The notes beneath the pieces were generated by a model, which saw nothing but the letters and a program-made list of their open reading frames with translations, was not told the origin of the DNA and ran no database searches. This document shows positions 45,564 through 54,239 of a stretch of 64,000 bases of DNA, in pieces. The position numbers were made by a program, and so were the translations under genes. The number at the start of each line of letters is the position of its first letter. The stretch's first letter is position 1. The stretch is taken from positions 324,625 through 388,624 of the forward strand of contig NZ_JBNAGA010000003.1 of NCBI RefSeq assembly GCF_049800955.1. The letters are read 5' to 3'. This stretch comes from JAKVBH01 sp049800955. GTDB lineage: Bacteria > Pseudomonadota > Alphaproteobacteria > Rhodobacterales > Rhodobacteraceae.

Positions 45564-46525
45564 CTGCGGCGCGCTTTCGTCAGGCTGGAGAAGGCCACAG
45601 CGGCGATCACAATCGCACCCACGAGGATCTCGCGGATATAGCTGTCGACCGACATCTGCGTGAGCCCATTGTCCAAAACGCCCAGAATGAGCACGCCCAC
45701 AAGCGTATAGGCCACGCGCGGCTCGCCTTCCTCGCTCATCGTCATGCCCAGAAAGACAGCAGCAATCGCATCCAGCATCAGCCCGCTGCCTTGGGTCGGG
45801 TTGGCCGAGGCCACGCGGCTGGCATACATGAGGCCTGCGATGGCCGCGCCCACACCGGCCAACGCGAAAGCCGTCAAACGGTTGCGCCGCACGCGCACGC
45901 CCGCCAGCCGCGCGGCTTCGGCATTGCCGCCAATGGCATAGAGCCTGCGCCCAAAGCTCGTCTGCTCCAGAACAACCCAGACCAGCACCAGCCCCGCCAG
46001 CATGATCAGCGTCAGGTAGGGCAGCTTGAGCCCCGCGAGGCCCAGGCTCTCAAGCGGAATGCCATCGCGGGCAAAGCCCGAAAAGCTGCGCGGGATATCG
46101 CGGCCAAAGATCGTCTTTCCGCCAGAGATCAGGAAGGCCAACCCGGAAAACATCGTGAGCGTGCCCAGCGTGGCCACGAAGGGCAGAATGCCCACGTAGG
46201 CCACCAGAAATCCGTTGAAGAGCCCCCCGGCGAGCCCGATCAGAAGCGCCGCTGCGATGCCTGCCGACACCGGATAGCCAGCCGCAAAAAGCACCGCCGC
46301 GACAACCCCCGCGAGCGAGGCCATGGAGCCCACGGAGAGGTCAAAATCGTTCATCACCATCACCAGCGTCATGGCAAAAGCCACAACGGCCAACATGCTG
46401 ATTTGCTGGGAGATATTGATGAGATTGCGCGGGGTCAGAAAGGTCTCGGGCAGGTTGATCGCAAAAAAGAGGCAGATCAGGGCAAAGCCTGCCAGAGAGC
46501 CATAGCGGCGCAGGACACGGATCAT
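45560..46525 (-). CDS. Ribose-type ABC transporter permease
   Basis: A 321-residue permease of the RbsC family with multiple membrane helices. MNDFDLSVGSMASLAGVVAA is the conserved first-half motif, and AIGGNAEAARLAGVRVRRN the coupling loop. It overlaps the ATPase gene by four bases. With the ATPase and binding protein it forms an importer; the substrate is unidentified. Confidence 0.92.
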   Translation of the reverse strand: MIRVLRRYGSLAGFALICLFFAINLPETFLTPRNLINISQQISMLAVVAFAMTLVMVMNDFDLSVGSMASLAGVVAAVLFAAGYPVSAGIAAALLIGLAGGLFNGFLVAYVGILPFVATLGTLTMFSGLAFLISGGKTIFGRDIPRSFSGFARDGIPLESLGLAGLKLPYLTLIMLAGLVLVWVVLEQTSFGRRLYAIGGNAEAARLAGVRVRRNRLTAFALAGVGAAIAGLMYASRVASANPTQGSGLMLDAIAAVFLGMTMSEEGEPRVAYTLVGVLILGVLDNGLTQMSVDSYIREILVGAIVIAAVAFSSLTKARRR

Positions 46526-48063
46526 GAGGCTTGGCTTTCGTCAAAGGGCGCGTAGCTGCGCGCCAGAAGGTCTGCGGGCGTCAGGCCTGCGCTGGGCAAG
46601 AGCGCGCTTTGGCGCCCGTCTTGGAGGATCAAAACACGATGGCTCAGCGCGATGAGCTCCGGCAGGTCAGAGGAGGTCAGCACGATGGCACAGCCCTGAG
46701 CGGCCAGGCGGCGCAGAAGCGCGTGAATTTCGAATTTCGCGCCAACATCCACGCCGCGCGTGGGCTCATCCAGTAGCAAGAGGCGTGGTCGGACAGACAG
46801 CGCGCGCGCCAAAACGACCTTCTGCTGATTGCCGCCCGAGAGCTGGTAGACCGGCTGGCGAAGGTCTTCGAACTTCAGCCCGACATCGGCCACAAGGGCG
46901 GCGGCATCGCGCCGCTCTTGCTTGCGGTCTCTCCAGCCCAGGGGGCCGGCATGGGCGGGGATTTGTGCGAGCCCCACATTGTCGCGGATCGATTGTTTGA
47001 GCAAAAGCGCCTGCGTGCGCCGCTCGCGCGGGACATAGGCAATGCCCCGTGTCCAGGCCTCGGAGACATCGCCCGGAGGCGGGCTGTTCTCGATGTGCAA
47101 GGTGCCGCCCGTGACGCGCTCCAGACCACAGAGCATATGCAGCAATGCGCCCTGACCCGCGCGGGCGAGCCCGCCGATGCCCAGAATATCGCCGGGGCGG
47201 ATCTCAAAATCGAGATGTGAGAGGCGCTGTGTGCAGGTGCCACGGGCCGTTACGAGGGCCGTCACGAGGGGGACAGGGCCGTCCGGGTGCGGCGTGTTTG
47301 CGGCTTCAACGGTTTGGGGGGCCAGGCTGCGCCCGATCATGGCAGTGATCAGCGCGTCCTGCCGGGTCTCTGCCGTGGCCGCGCTCATGACAGGCGCGCC
47401 ATCGCGCAGCACGCTGACCTGATCACTGAGAGCCATGACCTCCGCCATGCGATGCGACACATAAAGCACCGCGACGCCGCGCGCGCGCAGCGTCTTGATC
47501 GCGGCAAAGAGCCGGGCGCTGTCCGCCTCCGACAGGGCGGCGGTGGGCTCGTCAAAGACATAGAGACAGCCCGCGTCGTCGGTCAGCGCGGAGGCAATCC
47601 GCATGAGCATCTGATCGCCGGTGCTTAGCGTCGCAGCCTGCACGGCGGGATCGATGTGGTGCACATCGAGGCGCGCCAGCGCGTCGCGGGCTTTCGCATG
47701 CAGCACCGGCCAGTCAATCAAGGCGCCAAAGCGCCGGGGATAGGGTTGCCCGAGGAAAATGTTTTCGGCCACGGAGAGCTGCGGGACGATGTCGAGCTCC
47801 TGATGGATAAAGCGAAAGCCCGCGCGCTTGGCGTCTTCCGCACTGTTGAGCGCAACAGGCGCGCCGTTGATCCGCAAATACAGCTGGTCCGCCCGCGTCA
47901 GCCCGGCCAAGACCTTGATCAGCGTTGATTTTCCGGCGCCGTTCTCGCCCATCAGCGCATGGACCTCGCCCCCGCGCAGGCTGAGCGAGACATCGCGGAG
48001 CGCGCGGGTCTTGCCGAAGGCTTTGCTGGCCTTGGAGATATCGATCTGCAGGGGCTGAGGCAT
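46522..48063 (-). CDS. Ribose-type ABC transporter ATPase, two domains
   Basis: A 513-residue RbsA-type ATPase. Domain 1 has Walker A GENGAGKST, Walker B LYVFDEPTAAL, but its signature is LSTGDQM rather than LSGGQ. Domain 2 has the RbsA-type degenerate Walker A GLARAGQGAL and a good signature QLSGGNQQK with LLLLDEPTRGVDVG. It follows the binding-protein gene after 54 bases. Confidence 0.92.
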   Translation of the reverse strand: MPQPLQIDISKASKAFGKTRALRDVSLSLRGGEVHALMGENGAGKSTLIKVLAGLTRADQLYLRINGAPVALNSAEDAKRAGFRFIHQELDIVPQLSVAENIFLGQPYPRRFGALIDWPVLHAKARDALARLDVHHIDPAVQAATLSTGDQMLMRIASALTDDAGCLYVFDEPTAALSEADSARLFAAIKTLRARGVAVLYVSHRMAEVMALSDQVSVLRDGAPVMSAATAETRQDALITAMIGRSLAPQTVEAANTPHPDGPVPLVTALVTARGTCTQRLSHLDFEIRPGDILGIGGLARAGQGALLHMLCGLERVTGGTLHIENSPPPGDVSEAWTRGIAYVPRERRTQALLLKQSIRDNVGLAQIPAHAGPLGWRDRKQERRDAAALVADVGLKFEDLRQPVYQLSGGNQQKVVLARALSVRPRLLLLDEPTRGVDVGAKFEIHALLRRLAAQGCAIVLTSSDLPELIALSHRVLILQDGRQSALLPSAGLTPADLLARSYAPFDESQAS

Positions 48064-48117
48064 CGTGTTTTGGGGCGGCCCAGTGTGTCAGTGTTTTTGT
48101 CAGGGCTGCCCGCGTGA

Positions 48118-49035
48118 TCATTCAGCGGCGTTGGACTGAGTGACCAGAACCGTGGGCACGTAAATCACGGAGGCGCGGATCTCTTCGCCCTTGATGGCGC
48201 GCAGGGTCTCGGCCGCGGCGCGCCCGCCGATACCTGCGAAATCCTGCGCCACGGAGGCTTCGAAATTGCCACCTGCGGCAATGGCATCGCGCGCTTGCGG
48301 ATTGGCGTCGATGCCCACGATGACGATGCCTTCGCCGCTGCGGCCTGCATCCTCAATGGCCTGCATGGCGCCGAGCGCGGGCTGGTCCCAGGCCGCCCAG
48401 ACGGCGGAGATGCTGCCGGGTTCGGGGTTGGCGGCGAGGATCGCATCCATTTTCGCGCGGCTGTCTGCAATGCCGCCGTCCTGTACGTCGGGTGTGATCC
48501 GGTCGACGATCTCGATATCGGGATGGTTGCCAAAGACAGCGTCGGCAATCACGCCCCGGATTTGCACCGGCGGGAAGGCATCAAAGACAAACATGACCAC
48601 GCGCCCTGCGCCGCCCAGACGGTTGGCCACATAGACGGAGGTCTCTGCGGCCATGGCGTAGCCGTTGGAGGTCACGTTGGTGGCCAGCATCGGATGCGCG
48701 CCGCTGTCCATGCCGATGACGGGGATGCCCGCCTCCTGGGCCACTTCGAGCCCGGCCTCGATCTGGGCCGGGTCCACGTTGATGACGATGGCATCGACGC
48801 CTGCGGCCACGGCATCCTCGATCCGGCTGATCACGGCGGCGACGTCTCCCGCGGTATCAATCACATTGGGCTCCACGCCCATGGCGCCCGCGGCCTCGGT
48901 GAAGCCTTCGATGATGGCCTGGCTGCCCGGCTGTGCGAGATAGGGGGTGATAACGGTGATGTTTTGGGCGAGAGCGGCGCTGACGGACAGGGTCAGCGCT
49001 GTGGCGGCAGCGGCGAGACGCGTAGGTGTGAACAT
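48118..49035 (-). CDS. Ribose-type ABC transporter binding protein
   Basis: A 305-residue periplasmic protein. The signal peptide MFTPTRLAAAATALTLSVSA ends near ALA|QNIT, followed by the type I binding fold (DAIVINVDPAQIEAGLE, AGIPVIGMDSG, IVIVGIDANPQARDAI). The start at 49035 is chosen over a GTG/ATG four residues upstream because it gives a clean signal. Genes for a kinase, ATPase and permease are arranged around it. Substrate unknown; an acidic sugar or polyol is a guess from the neighbours. Confidence 0.88.
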   Translation of the reverse strand: MFTPTRLAAAATALTLSVSAALAQNITVITPYLAQPGSQAIIEGFTEAAGAMGVEPNVIDTAGDVAAVISRIEDAVAAGVDAIVINVDPAQIEAGLEVAQEAGIPVIGMDSGAHPMLATNVTSNGYAMAAETSVYVANRLGGAGRVVMFVFDAFPPVQIRGVIADAVFGNHPDIEIVDRITPDVQDGGIADSRAKMDAILAANPEPGSISAVWAAWDQPALGAMQAIEDAGRSGEGIVIVGIDANPQARDAIAAGGNFEASVAQDFAGIGGRAAAETLRAIKGEEIRASVIYVPTVLVTQSNAAE

Positions 49036-49131
49036 GGATCCTCCCAAGGATGTCGTTTGGTTTGCGCGAAGGTGAACATGGCCTCGGGGGGAGGTGCAAG
49101 GTCAAATCCCCTGTGCCGGGGCCAGCGCACC

Positions 49132-50601
49132 TCACAGCCGTGGGCGCGGCAAGGCTGTCAGGCGGTCATTGACCGGGGCCAGCCGCGTGGTCAGGTCCTC
49201 GAAGATCGCAAATTGCGCGTCATAGAGCGGGGCCAGTGCCGGGTCGGGTCTGTAGGTCTTGTCGATATGCATGAGCTCGTCGAGCGCGCTGGCAAGATCG
49301 GGGGCTTGCCCGGTGGCGGCGCGGGCGATGGCTGCGGCGCCCAGAAGGCCGGGATCGGTCACGGCGAGACGGTGCAGCGTGCGGCCCAGCACATTGGCGC
49401 GGATCTGGTTCCAGACATCGGAGCGAAAGCCCCCGCCGCCGCAAATCAGCTCGGTACTTTGCACCTGCGCCGAGCGCTCCAGCGCGTTGAGCAGCAGCCG
49501 CACCGAGAAGGCCACGCCCTCATAGACGCTGCGCGCGAGATCAGCGGCATCACTCGTCTGATCAATCCCGAGGAAGGCGCCACGGGCGTTGGCGTTCCAG
49601 AGCGGTGCGCGCTCGCCTTGCAAATGCGGCAGGAACAGCGGCGCGGGCTTGTCGGGCGGAGAGGCTGCGGCCCGTTGGCTCATTTGCTCCGGGCTGATCC
49701 CGTTGAGATCGGCCCACCACATCTGCGCCGCGCCGCCGGCCTGGGTGGGGCCTGCATGCATGCGCAGCCCGTCGCTTTCGGCAAACACAATGACGCCGGG
49801 CGTCGGATGCACGGCCTCTGACGTGATGCCGAGAATTTCGCTTGTTCCACTGAGATAGGACGCCGCGCCCTCTCTGTGCCCGCCGCAACCCAGCAGGCCG
49901 ACCCAGCCATCCATCGTGCCATTGGCCACGGGGATGTCTTGCGCCGGACCCTGCCGCACACGACCAGCCAGCGCGCTCAGGGGCTTGAGGGGCGCCATCC
50001 GGTCCGCCGCGCCCGCCACCAGACCGAGGACTTCGGGGATATGGCGATGGGCCAAATCGACGAGCCCGATATTGGACAGCGGATCGCTTACGACCGCACC
50101 TGTCATGTGCCACAGGCACAGATCCTTGGGCAGCAGCACATAGCGCGTCTTGTCCCAGATCTCGGGGTGGTGGCGCTGCATCCACAGCATGCGGGCCAGC
50201 GCATGGCTGGCATCAATGGGCATTGGCGCGCCCCACCATTCCAGACGTTGCGCCTCGCTGATCTGCGCATCGAGCTCCGCCGCCTCAGCCGCGGCCCGCC
50301 CGTCCTGCCAGACGATGGCAGGCGCGAGCGGGGTGCCCTCGGCATCCACGAAAACATGGGTGTTGACCTGAGACGTCAGCCCGATACCGCCCACGCCGGG
50401 CATCAGGGGGGTGAAGCGCGCGAGCGCCGCGTCAATCGCACGGGTCCAATCCCTCGCATCCTGCTCGACGCAGGCGCTCTCAGGGCGCTGGGTGTCATGG
50501 GGTTGATGCAGCCTGTCGAGCACGGTCCCGTCGGGCCCAAAGACCGCCGCTTTCACGGCCGTGGTCCCCACATCAATGCCAATCAACTTTGTGCCTGCCA
50601 T
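49132..50601 (-). CDS. FGGY-family carbohydrate kinase (xylulokinase-like)
   Basis: A 489-residue kinase of the FGGY family: KLIGIDVGTTAVKAAVFG is the N-terminal phosphate-binding start, TSQVNTHVFVD is the substrate loop region, and ICGGGGFRSDVWNQIRANVL the C-terminal ATP-binding motif. The closest annotated types are xylulokinase-like, but the family phosphorylates many pentoses, polyols and sugar acids. As the first gene of the kinase-binding protein-ATPase-permease-isomerase unit it probably traps the imported substrate as a phosphate. Confidence 0.9.
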   Translation of the reverse strand: MAGTKLIGIDVGTTAVKAAVFGPDGTVLDRLHQPHDTQRPESACVEQDARDWTRAIDAALARFTPLMPGVGGIGLTSQVNTHVFVDAEGTPLAPAIVWQDGRAAAEAAELDAQISEAQRLEWWGAPMPIDASHALARMLWMQRHHPEIWDKTRYVLLPKDLCLWHMTGAVVSDPLSNIGLVDLAHRHIPEVLGLVAGAADRMAPLKPLSALAGRVRQGPAQDIPVANGTMDGWVGLLGCGGHREGAASYLSGTSEILGITSEAVHPTPGVIVFAESDGLRMHAGPTQAGGAAQMWWADLNGISPEQMSQRAAASPPDKPAPLFLPHLQGERAPLWNANARGAFLGIDQTSDAADLARSVYEGVAFSVRLLLNALERSAQVQSTELICGGGGFRSDVWNQIRANVLGRTLHRLAVTDPGLLGAAAIARAATGQAPDLASALDELMHIDKTYRPDPALAPLYDAQFAIFEDLTTRLAPVNDRLTALPRPRL

Positions 50602-50691
50602 GTCCGTCTGCCTCCCTCATGCTGAGAGCCATCTGACGGGCTTTGCGCGCGCAGCGCAAGCCTTGGGGCAGGGGGGGGCGGCTGGGGGCAG

Positions 50692-51165
50692 CTAGAGCAG
50701 GGCTGTAACCCGGTTCTTGAAATGGCAAAAGCTCAAGGGCTTTGGCAAAAAGTCCTGAAATCCGGATGAGGCCATACGGTGATAATCTTCCGGCTGGCTG
50801 CATGCGGTATAGGCAATGAGCGGGATGCGGCAATGCTCGGACAGATGACGGGCCAGCGCAAAGCTCTCGCCGTCGGGCAACATCAGGTCAAAAAACAACA
50901 CATCATAGGTGCCGTTTACGATCTCATCGCTCAGATCAATGGCCTCAGCGATGCATCTGACCCAATGGGCCTCAGGCAAATCCATCAGCCCCAGGTATTC
51001 CTGCAGCAGGAACGCGTTCATCTCATTGTCCTCCAGCAACAGCGACGACAGGCCGGGCTGGGTCAGCATCTGTTTGACATCGCTCACATGGGCAATGGGG
51101 ACGTCGGGGGGCTGGGATCGGTGCATTTCTCGTTGGAGATCGTGCGGCTCATACAGATCCGACAT
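50692..51165 (-). CDS. Stand-alone response regulator receiver protein
   Basis: A 157-residue protein made of about 37 N-terminal residues and a single receiver domain. The acidic pair is Glu45-Asp46 (SLLLEDNEMN), the phospho-acceptor Asp93 in DVLFFDLMLPDGE, the switch Thr120 in LIAYTAC and the Lys142 in DFLPKPLS. No output domain follows, so it acts through protein contacts or phosphotransfer. No kinase is adjacent. The ribosome binding site AAGGAGAAC precedes the start. Confidence 0.87.
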   Translation of the reverse strand: MSDLYEPHDLQREMHRSQPPDVPIAHVSDVKQMLTQPGLSSLLLEDNEMNAFLLQEYLGLMDLPEAHWVRCIAEAIDLSDEIVNGTYDVLFFDLMLPDGESFALARHLSEHCRIPLIAYTACSQPEDYHRMASSGFQDFLPKPLSFCHFKNRVTALL

Positions 51166-51555
51166 TGAAAGTTCTCCTTAAGGTTGCGTTCGATGGTTAA
51201 CAGATGCGCTTCAAGTGCTAACAAAGTGTTAACCCCCTGTGCGCAGCGCAGCGTGCAGGGGGGTTTTGTGGTTTTTTGGACTGGGAAATCCTCGAAATCG
51301 TCCTCCGAATACGTATTGCATGGGGGCAAGATGCTGAAATTAAACATTTATTCCAGAATCAGCTAGTGGTGTTGGCGTTTTTGCTCTGGCCTGCGCCCCG
51401 TTGCGCATGGCCGTTTGCCTTGTACCTTTGCGGTAAATTGATACCGAATCACGGTGAGGGAACAGGCGTCTTGCAGCCTTGGACGCAATAGTCTTTTAAT
51501 CAGTCTTAAGGCGCGTGCGGCTCACCGAAGGGTTGCGCGAGGCCTCTTGCCGGTA
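51166..51555. other. AT-richer intergenic region upstream of the receiver gene
   Basis: No gene is supported in these 390 bases, which are richer in A and T than their surroundings. They hold a near-consensus CtrA box (see separate entry), the palindromes AATACGTATT (51308-51317) and CGGTA..TACCG (51431-51446), and presumably the promoter of the receiver gene on the minus strand. Confidence 0.5.
51218..51233. promoter_or_regulatory. Near-consensus CtrA box
   Basis: CTAA-N7-TTAAC differs by one base from the alphaproteobacterial CtrA site TTAA-N7-TTAAC. It lies about 53 bases upstream of the receiver gene. Another GTTAAC stands at 51196-51201. CtrA controls motility and signalling genes in Rhodobacterales, so it would suit a receiver protein, but such short motifs occur by chance. 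Confidence 0.35.
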
Positions 51556-51849
51556 TCAGCGCGTGATGGCCACGCGCTGGGTCATCTCGCCGCTCAGACG
51601 ATCAAAAATCAGGATCTCATCGGCGTCCGTGACAATCGCGTACCAGGCCTCGCCTTGCGTGAAGGCCAAGGCCCGGGCGCCGTCGGGCAGTGCGATGGAC
51701 GCAGGCAGGACAGGGCTTTGATCACCGAGGCGCATGACAAGCAGGCCAACCACCGTTACAACGCCCACGATCATCACGGCGGTCAGAACCGTCACGAGCG
51801 TTTTGAGCAGCTTCAGGCTGCCCGGTAATTCAGGGGTCTCGTCGTCCAT
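51556..51849 (-). CDS. DUF6476-like membrane protein
   Basis: A 97-residue protein with one transmembrane helix (about residues 18-40, VLTAVMIVGVVTVVGLLVM) and a C-terminal domain with ALAFTQGEAWYAIVTDADEI, LIFDRLSGEM. This looks like the short DUF6476 family of Rhodobacterales, predicted to expose its C-terminal part to the periplasm. GGAGGG precedes the start. Its ATG at 51849 overlaps the divergent rluA-family ATG by two bases. Confidence 0.8.
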   Translation of the reverse strand: MDDETPELPGSLKLLKTLVTVLTAVMIVGVVTVVGLLVMRLGDQSPVLPASIALPDGARALAFTQGEAWYAIVTDADEILIFDRLSGEMTQRVAITR

Positions 51850-52867
51850 GCCAACCCTCCGGTTCGAAATCGGGCCCACGCCGCCCGCGCGCCTTGATAA
51901 GGCGCTGGCGCGCGATGTGCCAGAGGCGGCCGCGCTTTCGCGCACCCGGCTCGCCAAATTGTTGGACGCAGGCGCAGTGCGCGTCGATGGAATCGTTGCG
52001 GACAATCCCAAGGCCCCTGTTGCGCCCGGTGCGCAGGTCGAGGTCGAGATTGCCGAGGCGCGCGAGAGCCATATGGCGCCGGAGCCCATCCCGCTGGATG
52101 TGATTTTTGAGGATGACGATCTCGTTGTGGTCAACAAGCCTGCCGGGATGGTCGTGCATCCCGCACCGGGCACACCCTCTGGCACCTTGGTCAATGCGCT
52201 TTTGCACCATTGCGGCGCCGCGCTTTCCGGTGTGGGCGGCGAGAAACGGCCCGGCATTGTGCACCGGATCGACAAGGAAACCTCGGGGCTCTTGGTTGTC
52301 GCGAAATCAGACGCGGCGCATCACGGGTTGGCCGCGCAATTTGAAAAACACACTGCGCGGCGGCGTTATCTGGCCCTCGTGCACGGCGTGCCGGATCCGG
52401 CGGACCCCCGGCTGCGCGGTGTGCGCGGGGCGTCGTTTGAGACAGGCTCGGTTCTGAAACTGACCACGGGTCTGGACCGACACCGGACAGACAGGCAGCG
52501 ACAGGCGGTGCGGTTTGAAGGTGGGCGTCATGCGGTAACACGGGCGCGCACGATCGAGGCTTTCGGCGCGCCGCCCTGTCTGGCTCTCATGGAATGCTGG
52601 CTGGAGACGGGCCGGACCCATCAGATCCGGGTGCATATGGCCCATGCAGGCCACGGTCTTGTGGGCGATCCGACCTATGGCGGCTCACGCAAACTGCCTC
52701 AGAAGGCGCTCTCGGAGGCCGCGCGCGCCGGGGTATCTGCCTTTGCCCGTCAGGCTCTGCATGCGGCCAATTTGGGATTTTGTCATCCTGTGAGCGGTGT
52801 GGAGCATGATTTTGAGGCGCCGTTGCCGCCTGACATGCAAGCGCTTCTGGGTCTTTTGCGCGGCTGA
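51848..52867 (+). CDS. RluA/RluD-family pseudouridine synthase
   Basis: A 339-residue RNA-modifying enzyme. N-terminal S4 domain (RLDKALARDVPE, then SRTRLAKLLDAGAVRVDG), then the catalytic block GIVHRIDKETSGLLVVAKSD with the nucleophilic Asp (about residue 141). GRTHQIRVHMAHAGHGLVGD and the C-terminal FCHPVSG are also typical. The domain layout fits RluD-like enzymes acting on 23S rRNA, but RluA or RluC targets are possible. Starts at 51848 with AGGGG 11 bases before; earlier in-frame codons are in the DUF6476-like gene. Confidence 0.93.
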   Translation: MPTLRFEIGPTPPARLDKALARDVPEAAALSRTRLAKLLDAGAVRVDGIVADNPKAPVAPGAQVEVEIAEARESHMAPEPIPLDVIFEDDDLVVVNKPAGMVVHPAPGTPSGTLVNALLHHCGAALSGVGGEKRPGIVHRIDKETSGLLVVAKSDAAHHGLAAQFEKHTARRRYLALVHGVPDPADPRLRGVRGASFETGSVLKLTTGLDRHRTDRQRQAVRFEGGRHAVTRARTIEAFGAPPCLALMECWLETGRTHQIRVHMAHAGHGLVGDPTYGGSRKLPQKALSEAARAGVSAFARQALHAANLGFCHPVSGVEHDFEAPLPPDMQALLGLLRG

Positions 52868-52905
52868 ATGACAGACGCCAGCCCCGGGGCTGGCGTCTGT
52901 CATTC
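52866..52905. terminator. Perfect 40-base palindrome, bidirectional terminator
   Basis: Positions 52866-52905 form a perfect 40-base palindrome (20 bp arms, centre CCCC/GGGG) starting inside the rluA-family stop codon, between two convergent genes. It can fold into a very stable hairpin in either transcript and so likely ends both, though T runs are weak (only short TT after it on either strand). Confidence 0.8.
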
Positions 52906-52923
52906 ATGCCATGTCGTGTGGGT

Positions 52924-53502
52924 TCACGCGGTGGCCAGCCCTGCATTGCGGAAGACCTGACGGCGCAGAATGTGATCAAGCGACAAGGCGCCAGCTCCTT
53001 TCACGACAAGTACGAGAAGCAGGAAGATCCAAAGCGCGCGCTGATCAAGGATCACGCCTGCGGGGTTGCCATCAAAGAAGGCGCCCAGCGTTTCGGAATG
53101 CGCAATGCCGCCGTGGCCGTAGAGATCTGTCAGCGATTGCACGACGACAAAGCCGATCATGCCCAGCGAGGCCAGCCGCGTCATCAACCCGATGACGATC
53201 AGGATGGGCAGGACAAATTCGGTCACTGTTCCCGCGGTGACAACCGCCCAGTGATAAAAGCCCAACTGGCTCACATCAAAGCCCACGGCTTCCATTTGCT
53301 TGGGGAAAATCTGCGCATAAGCGCCCAGCGAGGGATTGAAGATGCCAAAGATGCCATCGCCCAGTTTCGTCAGTCCGGAATTCCAGAAGTAGACGAACAG
53401 CACGCCCGCGAAGATGGCGCGCGCCAGAATTGGCAGCAGGCCTTCGAGCGACTTTTCGAGCGAGGAGAAGAGCGCGGTGTAGAATTGGGCAAAGGGGGTC
53501 AT
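52924..53502 (-). CDS. DoxX-family membrane protein of the bufferin operon
   Basis: A 192-residue protein with four likely transmembrane helices. AGVLFVYFWNSGLTKLGDG, VTEFVLPILIVIGLMTRLA and the terminal ILDQRALWIFLLLVLVVKG are the DoxX pattern. It ends a bufA1-bufB-bufC-doxX operon and overlaps bufC by four bases. DoxX proteins occur often in bufferin operons; they may take part in redox chemistry or export, but the role is not settled. Confidence 0.9.
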   Translation of the reverse strand: MTPFAQFYTALFSSLEKSLEGLLPILARAIFAGVLFVYFWNSGLTKLGDGIFGIFNPSLGAYAQIFPKQMEAVGFDVSQLGFYHWAVVTAGTVTEFVLPILIVIGLMTRLASLGMIGFVVVQSLTDLYGHGGIAHSETLGAFFDGNPAGVILDQRALWIFLLLVLVVKGAGALSLDHILRRQVFRNAGLATA

Positions 53503-54239
53503 GTGTCAGATCCTTGCAGGGCGGAATTGGCAATAAGCAGTGTGAGGATGGCGGACAGATCGAAGCTCTCGCTGGCGGCGAGACCGGCCTCATAGGCCGC
53601 CTCGAGCGTGGTCCCGGCGCGCAGGGCGCTCAGGAAGGCATGGCCGCCGGGGGGCAGCACGTGGGGTTCGGGATCAAACTCGGCTCGCAGGATCACGACA
53701 TCCTGCCCACCGCCCGAGGGTTTCGGCCCGCCTGCCATGTTGAACGCCCAAAGTGCATGGATGGGCCAGGGTGACGAGAGCAGGCGCACGGAAGGCGCGA
53801 GGCTCAGACGCATCTGCATGAGCGCCTCCGGCGCGACGGCCAGCGCATTGGGATCAAGGGGCTGATGATCGGCTGCGTGATAGCTTTCGCGCAGGGCGAA
53901 TTCGAGCCGTGCCACAGCGCCCAGATAGGGGTATTTCGCCAAGGGTTCGAAACCATCGAGAAAATCGCCGAACGCCGCGCCATAGAGCATCATGCGCGCT
54001 GAGCTTGGGGGATGAGTACGCAGGTAAAGCCTTGCCAGACCGCGAAAATTCTCCTCACCCAACAGCTTTGCGATGGCGGGAAAGCCTGTCTCCAGAGCCT
54101 CGCTCAGCGATGCGGTGATATTGTTGCGATAGACATTGTAGCGCCGTCCGGCGGGGTTGCCGTCGCCATCGAGAAGGCCCTCGGGGATCGCCAGCTCGGG
54201 ATCGAGCAGGGCCGCGCGGAAGGGCGCCTCAACGCTCAT
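53499..54239 (-). CDS. bufC: BufC/HvfC-family partner of the MNIO enzyme
   Basis: A 246-residue protein of the DUF2063 family. The N-terminal part (FRAALLDPELAIPEGLLDGD, then GRRYNVYRNNITASLSEALE) is the defining domain, and it was once thought to bind DNA; in bufferin and methanobactin-like systems it acts as the recognition partner that hands the precursor peptide to the DUF692 oxidase. A C-terminal helical domain follows. Its start overlaps the bufB stop (ATGA) and its stop the doxX start (ATGA). Confidence 0.9.
   Translation of the reverse strand: MSVEAPFRAALLDPELAIPEGLLDGDGNPAGRRYNVYRNNITASLSEALETGFPAIAKLLGEENFRGLARLYLRTHPPSSARMMLYGAAFGDFLDGFEPLAKYPYLGAVARLEFALRESYHAADHQPLDPNALAVAPEALMQMRLSLAPSVRLLSSPWPIHALWAFNMAGGPKPSGGGQDVVILRAEFDPEPHVLPPGGHAFLSALRAGTTLEAAYEAGLAASESFDLSAILTLLIANSALQGSDT

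Noticed and set aside
50639..50662. GC-rich inverted repeat after the receiver gene as a terminator
   Set aside because: The stem has a bulge and no T run follows on the minus strand.
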